A program made the translations under genes and the position numbers. From NCBI RefSeq assembly GCF_030125375.1, contig NZ_JASJUU010000001.1, positions 1 through 64,000 on the forward strand: a DNA stretch of 64,000 nt, written 5' to 3'. This stretch comes from Pseudoalteromonas umbrosa. GTDB taxonomy: Bacteria; Pseudomonadota; Gammaproteobacteria; Enterobacterales; Alteromonadaceae. The notes beneath the pieces are model-generated. The model did not search any database, was not told where the DNA came from, and saw only the letters and a program-made list of their open reading frames with translations. Shown one piece after another: positions 17,423 through 27,051 of this stretch; position 1 is the stretch's first letter; each line of letters begins with the position of its first letter.

Positions 17423-17827
17423 ATGAAAGACGTTCAATCTACAGTTGGCGTTAACGGCATGGTGCCAGCTCCTGATAGAGTGAAGCCCGAAGAAGGAGTC
17501 GAAACGTTACGAGCCATCGAAGATGCACGTAAGCTTGAACTATCTCAAGAAAAGAAGGAAGACGAAGAGAAACTTCAACCTGAAATTTTTGAAGGAGTTA
17601 AAGCTAATCTTGAGCGACTCAATAACGTTTTGCCTGTCACTTCAACTAACCTGTCTTTTGAATTTGATGAAAATGGTGATCCGCCTTTCATTAGAGTGAT
17701 TGATAGGGGCAGTGACGAAGTGATTAGAGAAATTCCTTCTGAAGAGTTTCGAGAAGTAGCTAAGGCTTTGGATGAATTTGCCGATAAGGTATCAGGTAAA
17801 GGCGTGTTGTTCGACAGAACGGCTTGA
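17423..17827 (+). CDS. flaG: Flagellar protein FlaG
   Basis: FlaG is a small protein linked to filament length control in polar flagella. The 134-residue product has a charged, probably disordered N-terminal half. The family domain (about residues 70-134) contains LSFEFDENGDPPFIRVIDRG and EVIREIPSEEF. It has GGAGG upstream of the ATG and lies directly ahead of fliD, the standard order in Vibrio and Pseudoalteromonas. Confidence 0.93.
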   Translation: MKDVQSTVGVNGMVPAPDRVKPEEGVETLRAIEDARKLELSQEKKEDEEKLQPEIFEGVKANLERLNNVLPVTSTNLSFEFDENGDPPFIRVIDRGSDEVIREIPSEEFREVAKALDEFADKVSGKGVLFDRTA

Positions 17828-17848
17828 TTATTAGTTGGAGGTAGCAAA

Positions 17849-19270
17849 ATGCCACTTATTACGTCTGCTGGAGTAGGCTCAGGTTTGGATCTTGAAAGTA
17901 TTATTAAAGCATCTGTAGATGCTGAAAATAGACCCAAGATGCAACAGTTTGCGTTGAAAGATGAACGACTCACTGTCGAGCTTTCTGCGATAGGCGAAGT
18001 GAAGTCTTCTATCTCCAAACTTAATGAAACCGTCGAAAAATTGGCGGATATTGATAATTTCAACAAGCGTGTTGCCAATATAACCCAACCAAGCAGTGGG
18101 GATATTATTAGTGTAACACCTACATCTGATATTTCAGTCGGTAATTTTGACATAGCAGTAACGCAGCTAGCGCAAGGAAGTCGAGCTGTAAGTACCGATG
18201 GAGCTTTTGCAGATGCAGATGCAGTTGTCAGTGCATCTGGTGGTACGCTCTCTTTCGCAGCTGGAACAAACACGTTTGACCTTAGCGTAACAGCTGGAAT
18301 GACATTGAGTGAGCTTAGAGATGCTATCAATGCGGATGAAAACAATTTTGGCGTTACAGCAAATATCATCAATACTGGAGATACAGACGTAGGTAGTAAG
18401 TTAGTTTTAACCTCGAGTGTGACAGGTTCTACTAACAATTTAGTCATAACAAGTGATACTGCTGAATTAGATGCAATCGAGACTTATGACGCAACAACAA
18501 ATCCGACCGGTGGCATGGTGATCGCTGATGACGATAAAGCACAAGACGCAAAAATTTTAGTCGATGGTCTGCTCGTCACCAGCGATACAAATACTTTCAA
18601 AGATGCGGTGCAGGATATGACTATTACTGCGAAAGCTCTAAGTGAGCAAGATGCAACGTCATTGGAATACGACACAGCTAAGCTAAACATCGATTATGAT
18701 AGAGAATCTGTTAATACATTAATAGACGAATTAATAACAAATTATAATGCCGTAATAGGGCAAATAGGTTTTAGAACTCGAATTGGTGAGCCGTTGAACG
18801 GCGACTCTTCGATGCGTAGTTTGGATGACCAGTTAATTACTGCCTTGTCAAAATCTTTGACTGATGCTGGGCCGTTTGAATCTATTTTCGATATCGGCTT
18901 AGGTGTGGATAAAGAGGGTTATCTTGAAAAGTCATCTCTTGTGCGTAGCTTAAATGAAGCAATGGACTCTAACTTTGATGATATTGGCACAGCATTTGCA
19001 GGTGAAAATGGTGTTGCTAAAGAACTTGAATCGTTACTTGGTAACTATGTAGATTCAGATGGTTTGCTCAAGCAAAGAGAAGATAGCTTAAATAGCCAGA
19101 TTAAAGATTTAGAAGACGATGTAATAAACCACGAGTTTAGGATGGCGTCACTAGAAGATCGGCTAAGGAAGCAATATGCGGGCTTGGATGTTTTGATTGC
19201 TCAAATGCAGCAAACTCAAAACTATCTAGGTGCACAACTAGCGAATTTACCTGGGTTTACCAAGAAATAA
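17849..19270 (+). CDS. fliD: Flagellar filament cap protein FliD
   Basis: FliD caps the filament tip and folds flagellin as it emerges. The 473-residue protein begins with SAGVGSGLDLESIIKASVDA, the N-terminal coiled-coil signature of the family. It ends with a long helical region containing EDRLRKQYAGLDVLIAQMQQ and LGAQLANLPGF. Length and ends are typical. It sits between flaG and fliS. Confidence 0.97.
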   Translation: MPLITSAGVGSGLDLESIIKASVDAENRPKMQQFALKDERLTVELSAIGEVKSSISKLNETVEKLADIDNFNKRVANITQPSSGDIISVTPTSDISVGNFDIAVTQLAQGSRAVSTDGAFADADAVVSASGGTLSFAAGTNTFDLSVTAGMTLSELRDAINADENNFGVTANIINTGDTDVGSKLVLTSSVTGSTNNLVITSDTAELDAIETYDATTNPTGGMVIADDDKAQDAKILVDGLLVTSDTNTFKDAVQDMTITAKALSEQDATSLEYDTAKLNIDYDRESVNTLIDELITNYNAVIGQIGFRTRIGEPLNGDSSMRSLDDQLITALSKSLTDAGPFESIFDIGLGVDKEGYLEKSSLVRSLNEAMDSNFDDIGTAFAGENGVAKELESLLGNYVDSDGLLKQREDSLNSQIKDLEDDVINHEFRMASLEDRLRKQYAGLDVLIAQMQQTQNYLGAQLANLPGFTKK

Positions 19271-19287
19271 TAAAGTAAGGAGCCGTT

Positions 19288-19716
19288 ATGTATAACGCAA
19301 GAGTCAAAAATTATCAGCGTGAGGCACTTAAAACTCGAGTCGCTGGTGCAGATAGATATGAAGTTATTCAAATGCTTATGGCAGGCGCTATTGAAAAAAT
19401 GGTACTAGCTAAGGTCTCTATTGAGAAAAAACAGTTAGAGGCCAAAGCTGAGCATATATCTAAATCTTCGGCAATCATCGGGGCTCTTAGAGATTGTTTA
19501 GACTTTGAAGTAGGTGGAGAGGTAACTGAAAACCTTTATGCTTTGTACACATATATGTTGGAACGCTTACTCGATGCTAGTATGCAAAATGACCCAGCTA
19601 TTGTAGATGAAGTTTCTAACCTTCTAAAAGAGATTAAGTCCGCTTGGGATGCTATTCCATACGAAGTACGTGAAAAGACGCTTAATCAAAATGGTGCTGA
19701 TGCGAATGTTGGCTGA
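19288..19716 (+). CDS. fliS: Flagellin export chaperone FliS
   Basis: FliS binds the C-terminal D0 of flagellin in the cytoplasm and stops early polymerisation. The 142-residue product shows YQREALKTRVAGADRYEVIQ, MLMAGAIEKMVLAK and KEIKSAWDAI, all family features. It starts with a clear AAGGAG site 17 bases after fliD. Its end overlaps the start of the next gene. Confidence 0.96.
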   Translation: MYNARVKNYQREALKTRVAGADRYEVIQMLMAGAIEKMVLAKVSIEKKQLEAKAEHISKSSAIIGALRDCLDFEVGGEVTENLYALYTYMLERLLDASMQNDPAIVDEVSNLLKEIKSAWDAIPYEVREKTLNQNGADANVG

Positions 19717-20002
19717 GCTAACGGAACTTGATGACCATGTAAAAAAATTAGAAGCTCACTGTCAAGCTGGTGAGCTAGAAAGCGCTGAGGAGGCGCTCAC
19801 TAAGGTAGACTTCACTTTAAAGAGAATATTTTCAAGTGATGATCTAGACTTATCAACAGAGCAAGTAGAACATTTAAAAAGCTGCTACGAAAATATATCC
19901 GCTATAAGTGATAAATTACGTCAACAAAAAGGCGATGTGACGAGCCAGTTATCGCAGCATATAGGCAATAAAAAGAAAATAAACGTATACAAAAGCATCT
20001 AA
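19706..20002 (+). CDS. FliT-like flagellar chaperone
   Basis: This small, charged, helical protein of 98 residues follows fliS directly and overlaps it. In related polar-flagellum clusters this slot is held by a FliT/FlaJ-type chaperone for the filament cap FliD. The predicted all-helical content (EALTKVDFTLKRIF, VEHLKSCYENISAISDKLRQ) fits, but sequence motifs in this family are weak, so the name rests mainly on position. The start could also be ATG 19700. It is the last flagellar gene before the glycosylation island. Confidence 0.7.
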   Translation: MLAELTELDDHVKKLEAHCQAGELESAEEALTKVDFTLKRIFSSDDLDLSTEQVEHLKSCYENISAISDKLRQQKGDVTSQLSQHIGNKKKINVYKSI

Positions 20003-20019
20003 GCCAATATCAAATTAAT

Positions 20020-22104
20020 ATGAGCCAAAAATCCCTCGAAGAGCAAATTCAATTATTAGATGAGCAGTTATCTAGCTCAATCGAACATCAAGCTCGAGAA
20101 GCTGAATTTGCAGAAAAAGCAAACGACAGGTTTGCATTAAACATATCTTGTTTTCAGAAATACTTTCCAGATATCGCTCAAGCCATAAGTGACTTCCAAG
20201 TCCGTGAAGATTTTTGTATTCATGTCACTACGACTGGATATGGTAACTTTGTGCCTGCAGATATGTCTGCACCTGTTTATAGTGATGATCCCATAGGGCA
20301 GGTTAAGCAGCAGGTAGAGCATAGTATTAAAAATCCCATGTTCAGTGCGACAGATTATACTGCTTATCAACCGAATGATGCAGATAAGCGTATTCATGTG
20401 CGTTACATGGGGGCACTTACGCGCGCTATGCGTAAAATTCAGGCTCACAATAAAGCACACTTTACTGAATTACCTGCGTGTTTTCCTTCAGCTATGATAT
20501 TCGGAATAGGTCTTGGCTATCATATTGAATTGCTTCTAGAAAAAACACAGTTTGATTATTGTTTCCTTATTGAGCCTGATTTTGAAGTGTTTTTTGCTAG
20601 TTTGTTTTGTACAGATTGGTTCAAAATAATCGAAAAAGTTGACGAGCAAGGTGGCTCTTTATTTTTTCAACTCGGTGCAGACAAAGAATCATTTATTAAA
20701 GACTTAGAAGTACTTGCTGATGATATCGGTGCATTCTCAGTCGTACGCTCTTTTTGTTATCAACACACGCCGCTTCCTGAGATTATTGAACTGATCCAAC
20801 AGTGGTCGCAGCAATACTTTAGATTCCAGTTTGGACACGGTTTCTTTAACGATGCTATTACAGGGTTGTCTCATTCAGTACATTTGCTCGAAAAAAATAT
20901 ACCGATTTTAGTGCAGCCAAAGGAAAAAAGGCTCGATCTATCAACGCCTGTTTTTATCTTAGGTAATGGCCCTTCGCTAGACGAAGCTGAGCAGTTTATT
21001 AAAGATAATTGTGATAAAGCGATTTTAATGGCTGCAGGCACATCGATTGCGTCTTTATATAAAAAAGGTATTCCGGTTGATTTTCATGTACTAGTAGAAA
21101 GACCCTACTCAAATTACAAAATATTTGGTGACATATTACCACCTGAAGAATACAAAAAAACAAACTTAATTGGTTTGAATACACTGTATCCAGACAATAC
21201 AGACAGGTATAAGTGGTCTGGAATTGCTGGTAAGGGTAATGAAGCTGGAACGTTTCTATTAGAGATCATTAGCCAGACACAAAGACAGGTAGGCATTCCA
21301 CTAATGCCATATTGCAACCCTGTAGTTGCAAATGCGGCTCTTTCTTTCTCTATGTTTGCTGGCTTTAAAAATATTTACTTGTTTGGTATTGATAATGGTA
21401 ATTTATTAACCGGTGAACACCATAGTAAAGACAGTATCTATCGTCTTAATCAAGAAGATGAAAATGAAGACGGGGTAGTGTGTTTAAAAATGGATGGCAA
21501 GTATTTGCCTGCCAATTTTGGTGGTCAGGTTGAGTCTAATGACTTATTTATGACAGCTCATAGCCAAATAGAAAAGTTGATTGCACATTACCCAAACAGA
21601 GCTGTTTATAACATTGGTAATGGCGCAAAAATAAATGGCGCGCATGAAGTACATGCAGAAGAGCTTCTTCCTCTACCAACTGATAGAGATAAGTTATCAC
21701 AAGTCGAATTTCTCAAGCAGGATTATTTCGAGCAGTTTAATGTTGATTCGGTAGATGACAGTCTATTAGGTGTCGAGGCATTTGAAGAAATCTGCGAACA
21801 TGTGTTGAATTTGGCTCAAGAGCCTATACCAACACGCAAAGATGCTTCTGATAATTTGCTTAGGCAAGCTCGATACATTTATTCTTTAAGAAACTCAGTT
21901 CTTCATCATCTTCATCATATGTTTAAAGGCGCGCTTCTCTACTACCATTGCCCTATGCTTTCGCTGTTATACACCTATGAAGATGAGCAGTTTACGTTGG
22001 AAAGTTACAAAGAGTTGAATGAGCTTTGGAAAGGTTATGTGTCTGAAATGAAAGAGTCTTATAAAAAGGACTACCGAGCTAAATGTGACTTGGGTAAGGA
22101 GTAA
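20020..22104 (+). CDS. Maf-family flagellin glycosyltransferase (DUF115)
   Basis: Motility-associated factor proteins transfer nonulosonic acids such as pseudaminic or legionaminic acid onto flagellin Ser/Thr in the cytoplasm. The 694-residue protein has the DUF115 core at about residues 295-480 with FILGNGPSLDEAEQF, AAGTSIASLYKKGIPVDFHV and FGIDNG. N- and C-terminal helical domains flank it, as in the family. It lies directly behind the flagellin chaperones and opens the glycan island, which encodes a pseudaminic-type donor. Its exact sugar is inferred from the neighbours. Confidence 0.9.
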   Translation: MSQKSLEEQIQLLDEQLSSSIEHQAREAEFAEKANDRFALNISCFQKYFPDIAQAISDFQVREDFCIHVTTTGYGNFVPADMSAPVYSDDPIGQVKQQVEHSIKNPMFSATDYTAYQPNDADKRIHVRYMGALTRAMRKIQAHNKAHFTELPACFPSAMIFGIGLGYHIELLLEKTQFDYCFLIEPDFEVFFASLFCTDWFKIIEKVDEQGGSLFFQLGADKESFIKDLEVLADDIGAFSVVRSFCYQHTPLPEIIELIQQWSQQYFRFQFGHGFFNDAITGLSHSVHLLEKNIPILVQPKEKRLDLSTPVFILGNGPSLDEAEQFIKDNCDKAILMAAGTSIASLYKKGIPVDFHVLVERPYSNYKIFGDILPPEEYKKTNLIGLNTLYPDNTDRYKWSGIAGKGNEAGTFLLEIISQTQRQVGIPLMPYCNPVVANAALSFSMFAGFKNIYLFGIDNGNLLTGEHHSKDSIYRLNQEDENEDGVVCLKMDGKYLPANFGGQVESNDLFMTAHSQIEKLIAHYPNRAVYNIGNGAKINGAHEVHAEELLPLPTDRDKLSQVEFLKQDYFEQFNVDSVDDSLLGVEAFEEICEHVLNLAQEPIPTRKDASDNLLRQARYIYSLRNSVLHHLHHMFKGALLYYHCPMLSLLYTYEDEQFTLESYKELNELWKGYVSEMKESYKKDYRAKCDLGKE

Positions 22105-22107
22105 CGC

Positions 22108-23412
22108 GTGCAGTACCAAGAAACTGAAAATTTTTACAGCAACCTTTATGATGAGTTATTTCCCATCCTGAGATCTATAACGGGTCCTGGCTTGCGTCAA
22201 AGTTATGATATTTTTGGTCGCTATATGCCATTAGAAATTACTTCGCTTAAGTCTGGCACTAAGGTGTTTGATTGGCACATACCGCAAGAGTGGCATTGTG
22301 AGGATGCATATTTAGTCGATCCAAATGGTAAGACTGTGGCAGACATGAAGCGGCTAAATATCGAAGTATTAAATTACTCTGAGCCTGTAGACAGGGAAAT
22401 TGAATTAGATGAACTTCAAGCGCACCTTTACAGCTTACCGGATTTACCTGACGCAATTCCTTACGTTACGAGCTACTACAAAAAAAGATGGGGATTTTGT
22501 CTTTCGCAAAATGAGCGCGAAAAGCTGGCCCCTGGAACTTATAAAGCGGTAGTTAAAAGTGAATTTGTGGATGGTACATTGGATGTTGCACAATCTGTTC
22601 TAAAGGGGCAGTCAAAAAAAGAGGTTATGCTGAGTTCTTACTTATGTCATCCCTCCATGGCAAACAATGAACTTAGTGGTCCTCTTGTTCTACTTGGTCT
22701 GTACCATAGGATCAAAAACTGGCCTCAACGACGTTATACGTATCGCTTTATACTAAACCCAGAAACTATTGGCAGCTTGTCGGTTTTACATATCCTTGGA
22801 GATCATTTTAAACAAAATATGGTTTCAGGTTTAGTCATTAATTGTATGGGAGGCGAGCCTGAGGAACTGGTATTTAAGCATAGTCGAAATGATAATGGCA
22901 TTTTGGATAAGCTATTATATCATCTTAATAATTATGGATATAAACACGGTAATATTCCATTTAGTCCAATGAAAGGATCAGATGAGAGGCAATATAACTC
23001 ACCTGGTTTTCAGTTACCGGTATGTTGTGTGAGCAGAGCATTTCATACGGGCTTTAAAGAATATCACAACTCTTTTGATACGAAAGAAGCCATGGGTATC
23101 AAGCCGCTCATAGACAGTATTGATAAGCTTGAGAAAATTTTCTTAGCACATGAACAGTGTGCAACATTGGAAAATACCAGTCCGTATGGTGAGCCTAACC
23201 TTGGAAGCAGAGGGTTATACCCCACTATAAGCATGGTATCTAAGGAAAGAGAGCGTCAAGCAACTGAGCTTAATGATATGAGAATGTTGCTTAATTATGG
23301 GGATAAGATGCACGACACGATTGATATAGCTAACCTACAAAATAAGTGCGTTACTGAGATGTCGAGCGCTATCGATAAGTTAGAGCAAAACGCTTTACTA
23401 GAGATGTTGTAA
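22108..23412 (+). CDS. DUF4910 / M28-fold aminopeptidase-like protein
   Basis: This 434-residue protein has the layout of DUF4910 proteins, which have a zinc-aminopeptidase fold and often occur in surface-glycan loci. Recognisable blocks are FPILRSITGPGLRQSYDI, LCHPSMANNELSGP (around residues 178-191), NPETIGSL and EYHNSFD near residue 320. His in CHPS, Glu in PET and His in YHN are candidate metal or catalytic residues. In many relatives the second motif reads ANDNLSG; here Asp is replaced by Asn, so catalysis may differ. GTG is the start, with AAGGAG upstream. It begins three bases after maf and its stop overlaps the next ATG (TAATG). Its substrate is unknown. Confidence 0.75.
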   Translation: MQYQETENFYSNLYDELFPILRSITGPGLRQSYDIFGRYMPLEITSLKSGTKVFDWHIPQEWHCEDAYLVDPNGKTVADMKRLNIEVLNYSEPVDREIELDELQAHLYSLPDLPDAIPYVTSYYKKRWGFCLSQNEREKLAPGTYKAVVKSEFVDGTLDVAQSVLKGQSKKEVMLSSYLCHPSMANNELSGPLVLLGLYHRIKNWPQRRYTYRFILNPETIGSLSVLHILGDHFKQNMVSGLVINCMGGEPEELVFKHSRNDNGILDKLLYHLNNYGYKHGNIPFSPMKGSDERQYNSPGFQLPVCCVSRAFHTGFKEYHNSFDTKEAMGIKPLIDSIDKLEKIFLAHEQCATLENTSPYGEPNLGSRGLYPTISMVSKERERQATELNDMRMLLNYGDKMHDTIDIANLQNKCVTEMSSAIDKLEQNALLEML

Positions 23413-24074
23413 TGGCGAGTTGGGAGTCCATTTATCAATCTGGTCAGCAATTAAATAAGTATCCATTTAGTGAGATTGTTTCGCTTATTTTTCAAATGAA
23501 AAAAAGTAACCAATCTTTAAAGGTACTTGAGCTTGGCTGCGGTGCAGGTAATAACATATATTTTATGGCCTCTGAGGGTATCCAATGTGCTGGTATAGAT
23601 TGCTCCCCAAGTGCATTGCGCTTTGCAACGAGTCGTATAGAGGAGTCGCAGCTAACTGCTGATTTACGAGTTGGCTGTTTTACCAACTTACCTTGGTCTG
23701 CAAACTCCTTTGATTTGGTGATTGATCGCAGCGCTTTGAATTGCGTACCTAGAGAACAAATAAAAACCGCTTTACAACAAGTACATAGAGTACTGAAGCC
23801 GGGGGGGCGAATCTTTTCTCAAATTTATGCAGATAGCCACCCTGCTCACCATAGTGCGCTTAATACTTCACCTGAATTCAGTAAGGGTATGCTTCATGAG
23901 GGCTTTCAAGATATTGATGGCCTTTTTTTTGCATCTGCATTAGATATAAAACAGTTGTTTGGTCATTTTGTGAAGACGTCTGTCTCCTTGAATAAAGCAG
24001 AAACACTTTCAGGAAGAATCACATCTGCGCAGTGGTCTATCATTGCCTATAAATCTGACGTAGATCAGAGCTAA
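23412..24074 (+). CDS. Class I SAM-dependent methyltransferase
   Basis: The 220-residue protein has motif I VLELGCGAGNNIYFMA near residue 38, then CAGIDCSPSALRFA and the later LKPGGRIF. These are standard for a Rossmann methyltransferase of the UbiE/small-molecule type. It overlaps the preceding stop as TAATG, so it is co-translated with the DUF4910 gene. It probably methylates a glycan or its precursor; the acceptor cannot be read from the sequence. Confidence 0.85.
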   Translation: MASWESIYQSGQQLNKYPFSEIVSLIFQMKKSNQSLKVLELGCGAGNNIYFMASEGIQCAGIDCSPSALRFATSRIEESQLTADLRVGCFTNLPWSANSFDLVIDRSALNCVPREQIKTALQQVHRVLKPGGRIFSQIYADSHPAHHSALNTSPEFSKGMLHEGFQDIDGLFFASALDIKQLFGHFVKTSVSLNKAETLSGRITSAQWSIIAYKSDVDQS

Positions 24075-24128
24075 ACGATTATTTTAAGGCAGTATTAACT
24101 AAATCAGGTATTAGGTTCAGAGGCAAAT

Positions 24129-25508
24129 ATGCAAAGTAAAGCTGTAGTGGTCGGTGGTGGTATATGTGGTTTAATGGCTGCTTTACTGCTGAAACGTAAT
24201 TTTGATGAGGTTACGTTAATCGAGCAGAGTAACGAGGTCGGCGGTTTGTTTCGTTCTGTTAAGGATGAGCATGGTGCATTTTACGATATGGGCTCACATA
24301 TCCCAAATGCAACTGGTATTGAAGAATTAGATGAGATGTTATTTGGTGCACACTCTGAGCGCACCGAGCATTGGAATGTCATTAAAAAGCTTAAATCGGG
24401 TAACTATTTCGGTGGTTCTTGGGATCTTACTTCTCCGTTTGCAAATAGTAAAAATCTACGTGAAGATGTTTATTTGAAAGGGTGTGGTGAGTTGATTCAA
24501 AGCACGAATTTTTCACAAGAGCGCCTGATTTTGCCTTATTGTACTGAGACGTTAGGTGAAACATTTACCCATCATATAATTCGCCCAATTTTAGAAAAAT
24601 TGTACGGTCGACATACTGATTTATCACAGTTGACTATGGGAGCTGGGTTGTTTGGGTTTACCCGCATTTTGGCGTTTGATGAAGATGTGGCGAATATGCT
24701 TAAAGAGTTGCCTGTTTTCGATTCTAAACTTGGTTATCAAGCTGAGACACACTTTAAAGCGCGTCAGAAAAAAGATGCATCATCGACGCCAGATTACTTT
24801 TATCCGACATCGCAAGTGGGGATTCAGTCGTGGGTGGACTATCTAAAGAAAAAAGTGGAACAATCGGGTGTTGAAATACGCTGTAATTGTAAAATCGCAT
24901 CTTTAGAAACTCGTGGGCGTAAAGTTGAAAAAGTGTTCATACAGGGTGATTCAAAAGCCATTGAATGTGATTTGCTGTTTTGGAGCGCGCCTCCTTTCAT
25001 TGCTCTTAAAGCTCTTGGATTGCCTGTGGTATCCAATAAACCAGAATTGCGTACAGCAATTGTGTTTCATCTTAATTTGAATAAAGCCCTATTAAATCAG
25101 CAATCACATTACTTATGGGTTTGGGATAAATTTAGTGATATTTTCCGCCTTACTTTGTATCCAAATTTAAATCCCAAGAGTGATTTTCATACTTTGTCCG
25201 CTGAAATATTGTGTCGTCCCGAAGAGGTTGATTCTTTTCAATTGAGTATGGTTGTTGAGCAGTTAAAAGAAATGGAAATCATTGCTCCTGAGGCTGAATG
25301 TTTAAGTCATATTAAGCAGGTTATCCACAATACTTTCCCTGTTCCAACTCTGGAGTTTGAGGAAAATAACGATAAGAATTATCTTACTCTTGAAAGCAGT
25401 ATAGATAATATTATTATTTCTGGTCGCTCAGGTGGCAAACAGTGGCGACAAGCTGATGTACTCGTTGCCGCCTATAATGAGATAAATCAGTACTTATTGG
25501 CTGAATAA
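24129..25508 (+). CDS. FAD-dependent amine oxidase / UDP-galactopyranose-mutase-like flavoprotein
   Basis: The 459-residue protein starts with a dinucleotide-binding motif VVGGGICGLMAALLLK followed by TLIEQSNEVGGLFRS. It ends with IISGRSGGKQWRQADVLVAA, the second FAD contact of the amine-oxidase/protoporphyrinogen-oxidase superfamily. Members in glycan loci oxidise or rearrange sugars; which one applies here cannot be told. It is the last plus-strand gene before a long minus-strand run, and its 3' end overlaps that of the convergent gene by 22 bases. Confidence 0.75.
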   Translation: MQSKAVVVGGGICGLMAALLLKRNFDEVTLIEQSNEVGGLFRSVKDEHGAFYDMGSHIPNATGIEELDEMLFGAHSERTEHWNVIKKLKSGNYFGGSWDLTSPFANSKNLREDVYLKGCGELIQSTNFSQERLILPYCTETLGETFTHHIIRPILEKLYGRHTDLSQLTMGAGLFGFTRILAFDEDVANMLKELPVFDSKLGYQAETHFKARQKKDASSTPDYFYPTSQVGIQSWVDYLKKKVEQSGVEIRCNCKIASLETRGRKVEKVFIQGDSKAIECDLLFWSAPPFIALKALGLPVVSNKPELRTAIVFHLNLNKALLNQQSHYLWVWDKFSDIFRLTLYPNLNPKSDFHTLSAEILCRPEEVDSFQLSMVVEQLKEMEIIAPEAECLSHIKQVIHNTFPVPTLEFEENNDKNYLTLESSIDNIIISGRSGGKQWRQADVLVAAYNEINQYLLAE

Positions 25509-26320
25509 GGTACTTCCTTGCCGTCTTCAAAGCGATAGAGCTCGTGGGGGCGGCAATTTAGAAGTGCAAATTTGTCATTTAGAGTTATATCTTGTACAGC
25601 ATTAAATAAATCAGCCATACGTACAGCATATATAAATGAGCGACCTAACGCACTTTTTTTCATAACGCCTTGCTCAAGTAACGCTTTCTCAAGCGGAGAG
25701 TAGTTTTCTCTGTAAGCGTTGTTTAGAGGAAAGCAGAAGTGGTAAAAATTGTCTCTAATGACTTGTCCATCAGTAAGAGTAACTTCGCCCATAAAAGGTT
25801 TATTGAAACGATACTTAAGCCCTAACATGGCTTCTATTTGAACAACAACGGTAGCTACTCTTAGGCCAATTCCTTGCAGGATAAGTACACAGTCGGACTC
25901 TACCAAGCGCGAAAAAGTTGAATTATCACCAAATGCAAAAAACTCTGGTTGTTCAGGTTGGCAAATGGTTTTTGCGTCAGGGCCTATGCCACATACAGAA
26001 AACATCGGGTGCCCAGAGCGAACAACATCTTTACGGTTTCTAAACCATTCTGGCCAATAGCCTAAAACCGTTTTTTGAACATTTAAATCAGCTTGTCGTG
26101 TCCGAGGAAAGTCATAGTTAAAGCAGGGCATGAATACATTGCCCTGTTCACCAATCACGTCTGTAAAGCAAGATAAGAATGTAAGTGGAATATCTTGCGG
26201 TGTAACATTCTGTATTTTTCCTAAGGTAAACAATGAAGAGTGAATAAACACACTATCACCTTGACCAATACCAACATCGACTAAGGTATCTTTAATTTCC
26301 TGCACTGAGGTTGTTTTCAT
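25487..26320 (-). CDS. AAC(3)-fold N-acyltransferase (copy A)
   Basis: The 277-residue protein belongs to the aminoglycoside 3-N-acetyltransferase fold, with VFIHSSLFTLGKI near residue 23, GNVFMPCFNYDFPRT and HPMFSVCGIGP. In surface-sugar loci this family acylates amino groups of sugars, and resistance is not implied. It is the last gene of the minus-strand operon, overlapping the YkgJ-type gene by four bases. Next to it lie a carrier protein and an adenylating enzyme, so its acyl donor may be carrier-bound. That is an inference. Confidence 0.8.
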   Translation of the reverse strand: MKTTSVQEIKDTLVDVGIGQGDSVFIHSSLFTLGKIQNVTPQDIPLTFLSCFTDVIGEQGNVFMPCFNYDFPRTRQADLNVQKTVLGYWPEWFRNRKDVVRSGHPMFSVCGIGPDAKTICQPEQPEFFAFGDNSTFSRLVESDCVLILQGIGLRVATVVVQIEAMLGLKYRFNKPFMGEVTLTDGQVIRDNFYHFCFPLNNAYRENYSPLEKALLEQGVMKKSALGRSFIYAVRMADLFNAVQDITLNDKFALLNCRPHELYRFEDGKEVPYSANKY

Positions 26321-27051
26321 AAGAAGTCTTCTCCTCCAAATGCATTTTTCACTTCGTCATAAATATCATCAATCCGTTGAGAGAATGCTTTGTCTTTCCA
26401 AGGTTTACCAGAGAGGATCATCCATTCATATTTAGTAATAAACTTTTTCAATTGTTGTTCGTCTAATGTATTGATGTATCCGTTCATTTTTTGTTTTAGT
26501 CTGTCTACTAGCTCTTTTAAGCAGCGAAAGACAAACACCACTTCAGGGTCTCGAAGAAGCGGTTTTAGGCTAATAGAAAGCTCTCGCTTTATTCGCTCAG
26601 ATTGTTCCCTTACAAGTGTACATTTGTGGTCTGCATCTGGGTCTCGATAGAATAAATCCATGAGTGCGGCATATTCAAAGTCGAAAATAGTTCCTGATGC
26701 ATCAACAACAGGGAAGTAAGGATATATTCGACAGATAAGCGGTCTGTGTCCATGCGGTTCGCACATACCAGCACAATTACATGATAATAGGTAAATACTA
26801 AAAGATTTACCGTTAGAAAGATTAAAAGTACGCTTTTTGGGAGGCTCAGTGATATTCGAAATGCCACCAATAGATTTGTAATACTCGTATTCTTTTTCTA
26901 GAAGAGGAAGTGATACTCCATTCTTGTCTAGAATATTGAAATGTTCACCATAAAAGTTTTTACAACAGTACCCACCACATGTTTTCCAGCACTCGGGTGC
27001 TTTAACATATTCAGTGCTGTAAATTTGTTGCCAGTTTACTTTATTAGGCAT
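26317..27051 (-). CDS. YkgJ-type cysteine-cluster protein, possibly FliB-like
   Basis: The 244-residue protein has two cysteine groups: CWKTCGGYCC (Cys21, 25, 29, 30) and CNCAGMCEPHGHRPLIC (Cys91, 93, 97, 107). The RPLICRIYPYFP end matches the YkgJ/FliB family, which binds zinc or an iron-sulfur cluster. FliB of Salmonella methylates flagellin lysines and has a similar cysteine pattern. In a flagellin-modification locus that role is possible but unproven. It overlaps both neighbours by a few bases, so it is part of the operon. Confidence 0.7.
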   Translation of the reverse strand: MPNKVNWQQIYSTEYVKAPECWKTCGGYCCKNFYGEHFNILDKNGVSLPLLEKEYEYYKSIGGISNITEPPKKRTFNLSNGKSFSIYLLSCNCAGMCEPHGHRPLICRIYPYFPVVDASGTIFDFEYAALMDLFYRDPDADHKCTLVREQSERIKRELSISLKPLLRDPEVVFVFRCLKELVDRLKQKMNGYINTLDEQQLKKFITKYEWMILSGKPWKDKAFSQRIDDIYDEVKNAFGGEDFL

